A stretch of DNA of 64,000 nt from an uncultured Phycisphaerales bacterium (GTDB taxonomy: Bacteria; Planctomycetota; Phycisphaerae; Sedimentisphaerales; Anaerobacaceae), in the NCBI GenBank assembly GCA_937927975.1, contig CALEZT010000009.1:1-64000 (forward strand), in the 5' to 3' direction. This document shows positions 51,851 to 59,962 of this stretch, one piece after another (the first letter of the stretch is position 1; every line of letters starts with the position of its first letter). The notes under the pieces are model-generated. The model was not told the DNA's origin and made no database searches. It saw only the letters and a program-made list of their open reading frames with translations. The translations under genes were made by a program, and so were the position numbers.

Positions 51851-53425
51851 ATGGCGACAGTCAGAAGGACCCTCATCATTGCCCTCTTGGCCACGGCGGC
51901 CGTCTCGGTCCCGCTGATGGCGGCGGAAGGGAGAACCGCACAACTCACGATCAAGGCCGATCAGCCGGGGGCGACCATCAACCGCAACATCTATGGGCAC
52001 TTCGCCGAACACCTGGGCCACTGCATCTACGGCGGCCTCTGGGTCGGCGAGGACAGCGACATCCCCAACACGCGGGGCATCCGCAACGACGTCGTGCAGG
52101 CCCTCAAGCAGATCAAGGTCCCCAACGTCCGCTGGCCCGGCGGCTGCTTCGCCGACGAGTACCACTGGAAGGACGGCATCGGACCCCGCGAGCAGCGCCC
52201 GACCATGGTCAACACGCACTGGGGCGGCGTCACCGAGAACAACCACTTCGGCACGCACGAGTTCTTCGAGCTCTGCGAGCAGTTGGAGTGTGAACCCTAC
52301 GTCTGCGGCAACCTCGGCAGCGGCACCGTCGAGGAGATGGCCGACTGGGTCGAGTACATGACCTTCGACGGCAAGAGCCCCATGGCCGATCTGCGTCGCA
52401 AGAATGGACGCGACAAGCCCTGGAAGCTGACCTATTTCGCGGTCGGCAACGAGAACTGGGGTTGCGGCGGCAGCATGAAGCCCGAGTACTATGCCGACCA
52501 GTACCGGCGCTACCAGACCTACGTGAAGAACTTCAGCGGCAACCGCATCTTCAAAGTCGCCTGCGGCCCCAGCGGCGCCGACTACAACTGGACCGAGGTC
52601 CTGATGAAGGAACTCGCCGGCGGACGGAGGCCGATGATGCAGGGCCTTGCGCCGCACTACTACTGCGGCACCGGTCGCGCCAGCCGCTCGGCCACCCAGT
52701 TCACCGAGATCGACTGGTTCTGGAATCTCCGCGGGGCGCTGCGGATCGAAGAGATTCTCCTCGGTCACATGAAAATCATGGACAAGTACGATCCGCAGAA
52801 GCGCGTCGCGGTCATGTTCGACGAGTGGGGCGCCTGGCACGCGGTCGAGCCGGGGACCAATCCGGGCTTCCTCTATCAGCAGAACTCTCTGCGGGACGCG
52901 ATGGTCGCAGGCCTGACGCTGAACATCTTCAACAACCACTGCGACCGCGTCAAGATGGCCAACATCGCTCAGATGGTCAACGTCTTGCAGGCGATGATCC
53001 TGACCGACGGGGCCAAGATGGTCCTGACGCCGACGTACTTCGTGTACTTTCTGTACACGGTGCACCACGACGCGACGCTGCTGCCCACCGAGCTGACCAC
53101 GCCGCAATACGCATTCGAAGGCCAGGAAGACAAGCTGCCAGCGATGAATGTCTCGGCCTCGCGCGACAAGGCCGGCAAGATCCACGTGTCGCTGGTGAAC
53201 ATCGATCCGCACAACGCGGTCGAAGTCACGGCCCAGCTCTCCGGCGTCAAGGCCAAGAAGATCTGCGGCAAGGTCTTGACGGCGCCCGAGATCAACTCGC
53301 ACAACACCTTCGACAAACCGACCGTCGTCGAGCCCGCGAGCTTCACCGACGCCAAGGCCACGGACTCCGGGTTCTCCGTCAAGCTGCCGGCCAAATCAAT
53401 CGTCGTTCTGGAGATCGAAGGGTAG
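51851..53425 (+). CDS. Exported alpha-L-arabinofuranosidase (GH51)
   Basis: A 524-residue enzyme with a signal peptide (about 6-25, [20 protein letters not shown]). The GH51 barrel starts with [21 protein letters not shown] and [20 protein letters not shown]. The general acid/base is E201 in [11 protein letters not shown] and the nucleophile E325 in MFDEWGAWH. The C-terminal beta domain closes the protein with SIVVLEIEG. It hydrolyses terminal alpha-L-arabinofuranosyl links in arabinoxylan, arabinan or related polymers; most GH51 enzymes are cytoplasmic, so the signal peptide is notable. The ATG at 51851 follows a TTTTAGGAGAACCGT leader with a clear AGGAG. A hairpin 64 bases past the stop ends the transcript. 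Confidence 0.95.
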   Translation: MATVRRTLIIALLATAAVSVPLMAAEGRTAQLTIKADQPGATINRNIYGHFAEHLGHCIYGGLWVGEDSDIPNTRGIRNDVVQALKQIKVPNVRWPGGCFADEYHWKDGIGPREQRPTMVNTHWGGVTENNHFGTHEFFELCEQLECEPYVCGNLGSGTVEEMADWVEYMTFDGKSPMADLRRKNGRDKPWKLTYFAVGNENWGCGGSMKPEYYADQYRRYQTYVKNFSGNRIFKVACGPSGADYNWTEVLMKELAGGRRPMMQGLAPHYYCGTGRASRSATQFTEIDWFWNLRGALRIEEILLGHMKIMDKYDPQKRVAVMFDEWGAWHAVEPGTNPGFLYQQNSLRDAMVAGLTLNIFNNHCDRVKMANIAQMVNVLQAMILTDGAKMVLTPTYFVYFLYTVHHDATLLPTELTTPQYAFEGQEDKLPAMNVSASRDKAGKIHVSLVNIDPHNAVEVTAQLSGVKAKKICGKVLTAPEINSHNTFDKPTVVEPASFTDAKATDSGFSVKLPAKSIVVLEIEG

Positions 53426-53489
53426 AACTTCTTCCCGATATGCAGGCGGGGAAGCAGGCCCGCGTCATGCAGACGGTATGAAAGGCAAT

Positions 53490-53524
53490 AGCCGGGAGGA
53501 CACAGATGACGCGTCCTCCCGGCT
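53490..53524. terminator. Strong hairpin between convergent GH51 and FEGY-module genes
   Basis: AGCCGGGAGGAC (53490-53501) is fully complementary to GTCCTCCCGGCT (53513-53524), a 12-pair GC-rich stem with an 11-base loop. CTTCGTTT follows on the plus strand, a weak U-tract. It lies between the two convergent stop codons (53425 and 53560) and could serve both transcripts. Confidence 0.7.
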
Positions 53525-53559
53525 CTTCGTTTACGCAGATCTGGGGCTCATTCGTGAAG

Positions 53560-54927
53560 TCAGTTCGGAAGGAAGCCCAGACGAACGTTATCGATGAAGA
53601 TCACGTCGATGTCGTCGCCCTGCTGGCCCGACTTCGTTCCGGTGCCCAGTCCAACGGTCAACGACTTGACTTTCGTGACGTCCACGCCGGCTGCAGCGAC
53701 ATCCGCCAGCGGAATGTCCCAGGAACGCCAGGAACTCGTTTGAATGACGTAGCCCGGAAGGGTGAAGGTCGCCTCCTGGTCGGCTTCGTCCACCACCTTC
53801 ACGTACAGGGGCTGCTCCGTATTGCAGCCGTAGTTGTCGGTCGCTTCTTTTTCAGGATCGACATAGTACCCACGGAACATGAGTGACAGCAGGTCGGTTC
53901 CCGGAGCCGTCCAGTCCTGCACCGTCGCGAACGTGTACGTGGTGTCCGTCATGTAGGGCTCGAACTGGTTCTGGGCCTCCAAACGCAGGGCTTTGTAGCC
54001 CTGTCCGACCGTGGCAGGCTCGAGGAAGGTGTAATCGAAGCCGCCGATGTTGTCGACCCAGGCGGCGGAAATCCCGGCGTTGTCGGCATAGCCCTCGAAA
54101 TCGTCGATGACGAAGCTCGGCTCTCTGACGAAATCCGAGACCGCGGACACATCGTCCCAGGTGCACTTGAAACCGTCCGGCTCCCCGTCACCTTGCTCGT
54201 TCTGGGCAAAGATGCCGCAGAGGCCTTCGGTGAAGACCTTCTCCGCCTTGTTCGCATCTTCCCACGGGTCCTTGGCATCGGTATCGACGAATGAGACCTG
54301 AGCCAGCAACGCACCGCCCTTGGACTCATAGAGGCGTCCCGTCACGGTCACCGGACCTGCTCCGACCACCTCCAACTGTGCGTAGAAGCTCCTGGCGCCC
54401 AGCACGCTGGGGAGGGCCGCTGCGACGGTCTTATCCATCACGTTCTGGTTCATCTTGACCTTCTCGATGTCAATCACCACATTCGCCGGTCCGTTGCTGT
54501 AATCGACGTGCAGGATGTAGCAGTCCGCCACGAAGCCGGGGGCTACGCCGGTGAGTTTGCCGTCCTTGTCGATGAAATAGCTCGCGCGGGCCATCAAGCC
54601 ATAGTGACAGTACCGGGTGTCGCCCGCCAGGTTCACCGTGGCGCCCACCTGGACGTCCTTGAACTTCTCGCTGCTGCCAAAACCCGCGGAGAAGGCCGAA
54701 CCGCCCTTGGACACCGCAGTGGTTTCCGTGAACGTGAGGTAGTGGTTGCCCCCTTCTCCGGCCTCGATAGTCTGTTTGAAGGTGCCCGCCACCTGGGGGA
54801 AGGACACAAACGTCCACTCCAGACCGAACTGGCCGCCGTCGAAGGAATCCGCCCAGTTGCCGTAGCCGACCGAAGCCAGCGCCGCCACGATCGCCAACAC
54901 CCGCGTCGCTTTCACTCGTGCGTTCAT
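53560..54927 (-). CDS. Exported protein with C-terminal DFEGY carbohydrate-binding-like module
   Basis: A 455-residue secreted protein (signal about 6-23, KATRVLAIVAALASVGYG). Residues 25-265 are a jelly-roll-like domain of low recognisability (WADSFDGGQFGLEWTFVSFP, a pattern like DUF1080/DUF1349 glycan-related sandwiches). Residues 273-455 form the module that begins VIDDFEGYADN and ends IDVIFIDNVRLGF. The same module occurs, split by an insert, in the LamG protein of this window (QDWTAPGTDLLSLMFRG here against QDWTANGADALILHLRG there). It probably binds polysaccharide outside the cell. ATG at 54927 is preceded by GAGAGGAG; upstream residues to 54975 are not signal-like. No catalytic residues can be named. 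Confidence 0.82.
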   Translation of the reverse strand: MNARVKATRVLAIVAALASVGYGNWADSFDGGQFGLEWTFVSFPQVAGTFKQTIEAGEGGNHYLTFTETTAVSKGGSAFSAGFGSSEKFKDVQVGATVNLAGDTRYCHYGLMARASYFIDKDGKLTGVAPGFVADCYILHVDYSNGPANVVIDIEKVKMNQNVMDKTVAAALPSVLGARSFYAQLEVVGAGPVTVTGRLYESKGGALLAQVSFVDTDAKDPWEDANKAEKVFTEGLCGIFAQNEQGDGEPDGFKCTWDDVSAVSDFVREPSFVIDDFEGYADNAGISAAWVDNIGGFDYTFLEPATVGQGYKALRLEAQNQFEPYMTDTTYTFATVQDWTAPGTDLLSLMFRGYYVDPEKEATDNYGCNTEQPLYVKVVDEADQEATFTLPGYVIQTSSWRSWDIPLADVAAAGVDVTKVKSLTVGLGTGTKSGQQGDDIDVIFIDNVRLGFLPN

Positions 54928-55040
54928 GGAATCTCCTCTCAAAAAATGACTTGGTTGAACACCCTGCGGGGACACCCCTCCTGCCCCGTTGCTGCGATCC
55001 TGAATCGAAAGACTTGCACAGGCCGTCCTCCTGTCTTTGA

Positions 55041-55086
55041 CCGATACACCGCTTCTATTGTATCGGCGAAACAGGCATCAAGGCAA
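55041..55086 (-). promoter_or_regulatory. Promoter with overlapping inverted repeat upstream of the FEGY-module gene
   Basis: On the minus strand TTGCCT (55086-55081) and TACAAT (55062-55057) are 18 bases apart. A perfect inverted repeat, CCGATACA (55041-55048) and TGTATCGG (55059-55066), has one arm across the -10 box and the other at about +3 to +10. That is where a repressor site would be expected. Confidence 0.45.
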
Positions 55087-55198
55087 CACATTCGGACGTT
55101 ATTTTTCGATTAAGAACCACCTGTATCCGGCAGCAGGCGCGTTCAGAGCGAAGCGAACCCGCGTGAAACAGAGAATCCCCGGCTTGGCAGTGCGGGAA

Positions 55199-55217
55199 TT
55201 GGCGGACCATCCGCCAA
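55199..55217 (-). terminator. Hairpin after polA
   Basis: TTGGCGGA and TCCGCCAA form an eight-pair stem with a three-base loop, 26 bases past the polA stop. There is no proper U-run after it on the minus strand, so termination efficiency is uncertain. Confidence 0.5.
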
Positions 55218-55242
55218 AAGACGGCAACGAGGCATGTTCCCA

Positions 55243-58023
55243 CTACTTGCCCGAGAGCCAGGACGGGCCGAACTTCGTGTCCACTCGCAGCGGGACATCG
55301 AAATGAATCGCGTCGACCATCTCTTCGGCGACCCATTTGGCATGCTGCTCGACCTGTGCTGCGGGCGTCTCGAACACGAGTTCGTCGTGGACCTGGAGCA
55401 ACATGCGGAGGGCGAGATTCCCCGTCTCTATCCGACGGTGGACCCGGAGCATGGCGACCTTGATCAGATCGGCCGCGGAACCCTGGATCACCGTGTTGAC
55501 GGCCAGCCGCTCGGCCTGGGCCCGACGGCCCTGATTGCTGCTTCGGATATCCGAGATCGTCCGCCGCCGGCCGAGAATCGTCTCGGCGTAGCCCGTGCGT
55601 CTGGCCTTGGCGATGCACTCGTCGATGAAGGCCCGGATCGAGCCATAGCGGGCGAAATACTGGTCGATGAACTGCTTCGCCTCCACGGTGCTCATCCCGA
55701 TGTTGCGGGCCAGGCCGAGGGCCCCCTGCCCGTAGATGATGCCGAAATTCACCGTCTTACAGCGGGACCGCTGCTCGCTGGTCACTTGGTCCAGCGGGAC
55801 GCCGTAAATCTGCGACGCGACGAATCGGTGGATGTCCTGATCGGCCGCGAACGCGTCGCGCAGGGCCTGGTCTTTCGAAAAATGTGCGAGCAGACGCAAC
55901 TCAATCTGGCTGTAATCGGCGCTGAGGATCACGTCGCCGGGGTTCTGGGGCACGAACGCTCCGCGGATCTTGCGGCCGAGTTCCGTGCGAACCGGGATGT
56001 TCTGGAGGTTGGGATTGCTTGAGGACAACCGGCCGGTGGCGGTCACCGTCTGGTTGAAGGAGGTATGAACCCGGCGGGTCCTGGGATGCACGAGGGCGCC
56101 GAGGGCGTCCACGTACGTGTTCTTCAGCTTGCCCAGGCTGCGGTACTCCAGCACCATGCCGGGCAGCAGGCTCTGGTCCGAGAGCTGTTCGAGAACCTCC
56201 GCATCGGTGCTGCGGGCCGCCTTGCCCAGACGGGGCGCTTGCAGCTTGAGCTTGTCGAACAGGACCTCCGCGAGTTGTTTGGGCGAATCGACGTTGAAGA
56301 CCATGCCGGCCTCGCGATAGATCTGCTCGGCCACGTGGCTGAGAGCTTGATCCAGCTCGCCCGACATCTGCCGCAAAAGGGCCGTGTTGACTGTGATCCC
56401 GGCGTACTCCATGTCCGCCAGCACCTCCACCAGCGGCATCTCGACCTCATGGAAGAGCTTGTTGAGAACGGGTTCGCGCTCCAGGCGGTCCTTGAGGCGC
56501 AGGTAGAGCTGATAAGTGATGTCGGCGTCCTCCGCGGAGTACTCCGCCGCGGCGGGCAAGTCCACCAGGTCGAATGTGAGTTGGTTCTTGCCTTTGCCCA
56601 GGAGCGAGACGATCGGGATGCACTCGTAATTCAGCAGGTCGAGCGCCAGGTTGTCCATCGAGTGGGACAGACGTTCCGGATCGAGGACATACGAAGCGAC
56701 CATCGTGTCGAAGTACACGCCATGGACCGGCATCCTGGCGTTTCGCAGAACGAGCATGTCGTACTTGAGATTCTGGCCGATCTTGCGGACGGATTCGTCG
56801 GCCAGGACGGGACCCAGTTCCCGCCGGACCATCGCGATATCCAGATGCGGCGACCCCAGCGGCCCTCGGACGGCCAAATAGAACGCCCTGCCAGGTTGCC
56901 AGGAGAAACTCAGACCGACCAGTTCCGCCCGCATCGCGTTGACCGACGTGGTCTCGGTGTCCACGGAGATGAGCTTCTGCTCTCGCAACTCGGCGACGAA
57001 GGCAGCGAACTTCTCCGCTGTGTCGACGAGCGTGTATTCATGTGCCAACGTGGCGGCCGACGCACGGACGGAGTAGTCCCTCGCTGGCAGTGACGACGAG
57101 AACGGAATGGCCGTCGGCGCCACCCGAGTCGGGACATCCGCGACCGTTACAGCCTTGGCCGGCTCGCTGGCTGCGTTCAACTGGTCCAGCAGACGGTTGA
57201 ACCCCAGCTCGACGTAGACCTTCGCCAGCCGCTCCTTGTCAGGCGTCTTGACCACTAGGTTCGTGTAGTCGAATGCGATGGGCACCTCGCAGTCCAGCGT
57301 GATCAGGCGGCGACTGAGGTACGCCTGCTCTTTGGAGCTTCGGAGGTTCTCGCCCCGCTTGCCCTTGATCTCGTCGGCGTGGGCGTAGAGGTTGTCGAGG
57401 TCGCCGTATTGGCGAATCAGCTCGCGGGCGGTCTTCTCCCCAATCAGCGGCACGCCGGGAACATTGTCGATCGCGTCGCCCTCCAGAGCCAGGCAATCCA
57501 TAATCTGGCGAGGCTCGATCCCCATCTCCAGCTTCATCGTCTCGCTGTCGGTGACCTTGCCCGACTTGAGATCGAACGCACGGATGGGCCCGCCCAGCAA
57601 TTGCAGAATGTCCTTGTCCTTCGAGCAGATCATCACATCGAAGCCGTCGGCCGCAGCCTTGGTGGCCAGGGTGCCGATGATGTCGTCGGCCTCGTAGCCG
57701 TCCAGTCGCAGGACCGGGATTCGCATCGCCTCCAGGACTTCCTTGATGCGGTCCACCTGGACCGGCAGATCTTCCGGCATGGGCGGGCGGTTGGCCTTGT
57801 ACTGAGGATAGACCGCGACCCGAAACGTCGGGGCCTTGCTGTCCATCGCGACCGCGACCATATCGGGCTTGTGCTTCTCGATCAGGCCCAGGAGAGCGGT
57901 CGTGAAAATGAACGTCGCCTTGGTCGGCTCGCCGGACGGACTGCTGAGCTGCTGACGCATCGGGGCATAGTACGCCGCATAAATATGGGCGTGGCCATCA
58001 ATGATATACAGGGTCTTCGGCAT
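55243..58023 (-). CDS. polA: DNA polymerase I
   Basis: A 926-residue polymerase of full length. The N-terminal 5'-3' exonuclease domain (about 1-290) has LYIIDGHAHIYAAYYA, VRLDGYEADDIIG-like and ICSKDKDILQLL. The proofreading domain keeps its acidic residues: SVDTETTSVNAM, GQNLKYDMLVLRN and YSAEDADITYQLY. The polymerase domain shows ILSADYSQIELRLLAH, the O-helix KTVNFGIIYGQGALGLARN and LLQVHDELVFE. It fills gaps in repair and replaces RNA primers. The ATG at 58023 starts MPKTLYIIDG as in other PolA proteins; an open frame upstream to 58263 is not PolA-like. Its promoter lies so close that the transcript may have almost no leader. Confidence 0.97.
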   Translation of the reverse strand: MPKTLYIIDGHAHIYAAYYAPMRQQLSSPSGEPTKATFIFTTALLGLIEKHKPDMVAVAMDSKAPTFRVAVYPQYKANRPPMPEDLPVQVDRIKEVLEAMRIPVLRLDGYEADDIIGTLATKAAADGFDVMICSKDKDILQLLGGPIRAFDLKSGKVTDSETMKLEMGIEPRQIMDCLALEGDAIDNVPGVPLIGEKTARELIRQYGDLDNLYAHADEIKGKRGENLRSSKEQAYLSRRLITLDCEVPIAFDYTNLVVKTPDKERLAKVYVELGFNRLLDQLNAASEPAKAVTVADVPTRVAPTAIPFSSSLPARDYSVRASAATLAHEYTLVDTAEKFAAFVAELREQKLISVDTETTSVNAMRAELVGLSFSWQPGRAFYLAVRGPLGSPHLDIAMVRRELGPVLADESVRKIGQNLKYDMLVLRNARMPVHGVYFDTMVASYVLDPERLSHSMDNLALDLLNYECIPIVSLLGKGKNQLTFDLVDLPAAAEYSAEDADITYQLYLRLKDRLEREPVLNKLFHEVEMPLVEVLADMEYAGITVNTALLRQMSGELDQALSHVAEQIYREAGMVFNVDSPKQLAEVLFDKLKLQAPRLGKAARSTDAEVLEQLSDQSLLPGMVLEYRSLGKLKNTYVDALGALVHPRTRRVHTSFNQTVTATGRLSSSNPNLQNIPVRTELGRKIRGAFVPQNPGDVILSADYSQIELRLLAHFSKDQALRDAFAADQDIHRFVASQIYGVPLDQVTSEQRSRCKTVNFGIIYGQGALGLARNIGMSTVEAKQFIDQYFARYGSIRAFIDECIAKARRTGYAETILGRRRTISDIRSSNQGRRAQAERLAVNTVIQGSAADLIKVAMLRVHRRIETGNLALRMLLQVHDELVFETPAAQVEQHAKWVAEEMVDAIHFDVPLRVDTKFGPSWLSGK

Positions 58024-58030
58024 ATTCCTC

Positions 58031-58059
58031 ACTGTAGGGGCCGTCGCTGCGACTGTCAA
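58031..58059 (-). promoter_or_regulatory. Consensus promoter immediately ahead of polA
   Basis: On the minus strand TTGACA (58059-58054) and TACAGT (58036-58031) have a 17-base spacer. The polA ATG begins at 58023, seven bases past the -10 box, with GAGGAAT between. Transcription would start at or one base before the ATG, so the Shine-Dalgarno-like GAGG may not be in the mRNA. Confidence 0.55.
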
Positions 58060-58286
58060 GGAAACGTCCAACCTGCCCGAGTGGCCATCTGTTCTCCAAC
58101 TGCTGTCTCGCCAAGGCACCAGGAACACGCAAGAGAAGGCTGCGCAACAGCGAGGCCCGCGCCGTACATGACGCGGGCCTCGGGGCGGTCTTGTTTCTTG
58201 ATCCGGCGTGCAGCGGCGACGCAGGCAAGCACGCTGCCGCCGCGGAGGCGGAAGAACGCGCACCTGGCGGATTCGGACAAAGCCCC

Positions 58287-59627
58287 TCAGATCCAGTTCA
58301 TATCATCACGCGGGGCCAGTCGCCGCATGAAGAGGCTCTTGTCGGCCTCTTCGTCGTTGGTGATCTTCATCTTCTCGGCGTTCCAGAGCAGCGTCCGACC
58401 CGGGTGCACCAGCGCGATGTCGCCGAGCACGATGATCTCTGACAGCGGCCCGGCGTAATCGAACGACGACATCGCTGTGTCCTCGCCTTTGATCGCCCAG
58501 GTCCAGTTGTCGAAGTGGTTGCCTGCCTTGCATCGCAGCGCCACCTCCGGCGGCCGCGGCGTCTCCTTCATCGCGGTCTCGGGAATGATCCGGCCGCCCT
58601 GGCTGTGGCTGCCCGCCATGATCGAGGCGTGCTCGCCCACCATGACCGAGCCGCTGTCGATCCCGCGACGCTCGGGTTCGAGGTGCTTGGGACGCGGGAA
58701 CTCGATGTCGTCGCCCAGGTAGTATTTCAACGTCACCGGCGGCATCTTGCCCCGCGCGCCGAACTCGTACGTGATCACGCCCGACCGGGGCAGCGATCCA
58801 GGGAAGGCCGGCGTCTTGACGTCCGCCCGAACGCTCAGAGGCACCCGCAGGTCCAAAGCGTAATAGGCGGGGTCGAAGATGTGCGCCGCCATGTCGCCCA
58901 CCGCACCGCTGAAATGCGTGTACCGTATCCACTCGCGATTCATGTAGCTCTCGCTGAAGGGGATCATCTCGGCGCGGTTGAGATACAGGTCCCAGTCCAG
59001 CGTCTTGGGCACGACGGAACCCTGGATCACCGGCTTGTTGACCCAGTAATTCTTGGTCGAATAGCAGATGACCTCCTTGATGGGCCCCACCGACTGGGCC
59101 TGTCCCCAGTCTCTCAGCATGGCCGAGCTGCGGCCAGAATGCCCCTGGTTGCCCATCTGCGTGACGACCTTGGGCTGCTTCCTGGCCTCCTCCACCAGCA
59201 TGCGGACCTCATCGACGGTATGGCACAGCGGCTTTTGGCAGTAAACGTGCTTGCCCCTGCGGATGAAGTACGTAGCGATCGTGTAGTGGTTGTGCTCCGG
59301 CGTCGCGATCAGCACCGCGTCGATGTCCTTGCCGATCTTGTCGAACATGACCCGGTAGTCGGTCCAGAGCTTGATCCCGTGCAGCGTGGGCTTGTTGGCG
59401 ATCTGCTTCTTGTGCCAGGCCTCATCGACGTCGCACAGGGCGATCACGTTGTCCGTGCGGGCCAGGTACTCGGTGTTGCCCGAGCCCTGCATGCCGACGC
59501 CGATACAGGCGATATTGAGCTTGCTGTTGGGCGAAGCCCCGGCCTTGAGAATGTTGAAGGGCGCCGCCCCCACGGCTGAAGCCGCCAGAGCGCTCTTGAG
59601 GAAGTCGCGACGATTCAAAGACGCCAT
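58287..59627 (-). CDS. Tat-exported Gfo/Idh/MocA-family oxidoreductase (QKP variant)
   Basis: A 446-residue protein with the Tat signal LNRRDFLKSALAASAVGAAP (4-23). The cofactor motif is LNIACIGVGMQGSGN. The usual E-K-P lysine motif reads YCQKPLCHT, as in a large planctomycete branch. The substrate-side segment is LDWDLYLNRAEMIPFS. The C-terminal region has SFDYAGPLSEIIVLGDIALVHPG and LLWNAEKMKITNDEEADK, typical of that branch. It probably works on a sugar or sugar acid in the periplasm. ATG at 59627 has GGAGGTG nine bases upstream; the frame continuing to 59864 runs across the tRNA gene end and is not coding. Confidence 0.92.
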   Translation of the reverse strand: MASLNRRDFLKSALAASAVGAAPFNILKAGASPNSKLNIACIGVGMQGSGNTEYLARTDNVIALCDVDEAWHKKQIANKPTLHGIKLWTDYRVMFDKIGKDIDAVLIATPEHNHYTIATYFIRRGKHVYCQKPLCHTVDEVRMLVEEARKQPKVVTQMGNQGHSGRSSAMLRDWGQAQSVGPIKEVICYSTKNYWVNKPVIQGSVVPKTLDWDLYLNRAEMIPFSESYMNREWIRYTHFSGAVGDMAAHIFDPAYYALDLRVPLSVRADVKTPAFPGSLPRSGVITYEFGARGKMPPVTLKYYLGDDIEFPRPKHLEPERRGIDSGSVMVGEHASIMAGSHSQGGRIIPETAMKETPRPPEVALRCKAGNHFDNWTWAIKGEDTAMSSFDYAGPLSEIIVLGDIALVHPGRTLLWNAEKMKITNDEEADKSLFMRRLAPRDDMNWI

Positions 59628-59840
59628 GATATGCACCTCCACGCAAATGGGGTTCCGAGGCTGCGGGTCGGCCCCGCGGACATTACCTAGCCTAGAGGAT
59701 ACCACAGCGGCAGGCCCGCTGCAACCCTGCCTTCCACAGGATCTCTCATTGGGTCTGGTCAAGACAACGGACGCCGCATCTCGATTCACACGGGATAAAC
59801 AACTCCCGATGCCAGAACGGAAGTCGCAGAAGGAGGGAAA

Positions 59841-59915
59841 TCGGGGCGAGTGGATTTGAACCACCGACCTCTTGGTCCCGAACCAAGCGCTCTAGCCAAA
59901 CTGAGCCACGCCCCG
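59841..59915 (-). tRNA. tRNA-Pro (anticodon CGG)
   Basis: The minus strand folds as a 75-base cloverleaf. The acceptor stem pairs CGGGGCG with CGCCCCG; the D arm is GCTC/GAGC; the anticodon stem CTTGG/CCAAG encloses the loop TTCGGGA; and the T arm GGTGG/CCACT encloses TTCAAAT. The anticodon is CGG with G at position 37, so it reads the proline codon CCG. CCA is not encoded. It lies 47 bases downstream of priA on the same strand. Confidence 0.95.
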
Positions 59916-59962
59916 GTTGCCAAAACCGTCAGTATACCGTCGGCTTCGGACGACTGCAAGAG

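Larger units (their letters stand above)
54928..55242. other. Gene-free intergenic region with promoter, operator-like repeat and polA terminator
   Basis: No gene is seen here. It contains the leader (about 120 bases) and promoter of the FEGY-module gene, an inverted repeat over the promoter, and a hairpin just after polA, listed separately. Confidence 0.6.

Noticed and set aside
51827..53302. A 491-codon minus-strand frame opposite GH51
   Set aside because: It is made of Val/Asp/Arg-rich antisense sequence with no start-site support; GH51 catalytic residues are on the other strand.
58024..58263. An 80-residue N-terminal extension of PolA
   Set aside because: The residues are Arg/Pro-rich, unlike any PolA, and the consensus promoter lies inside this stretch.
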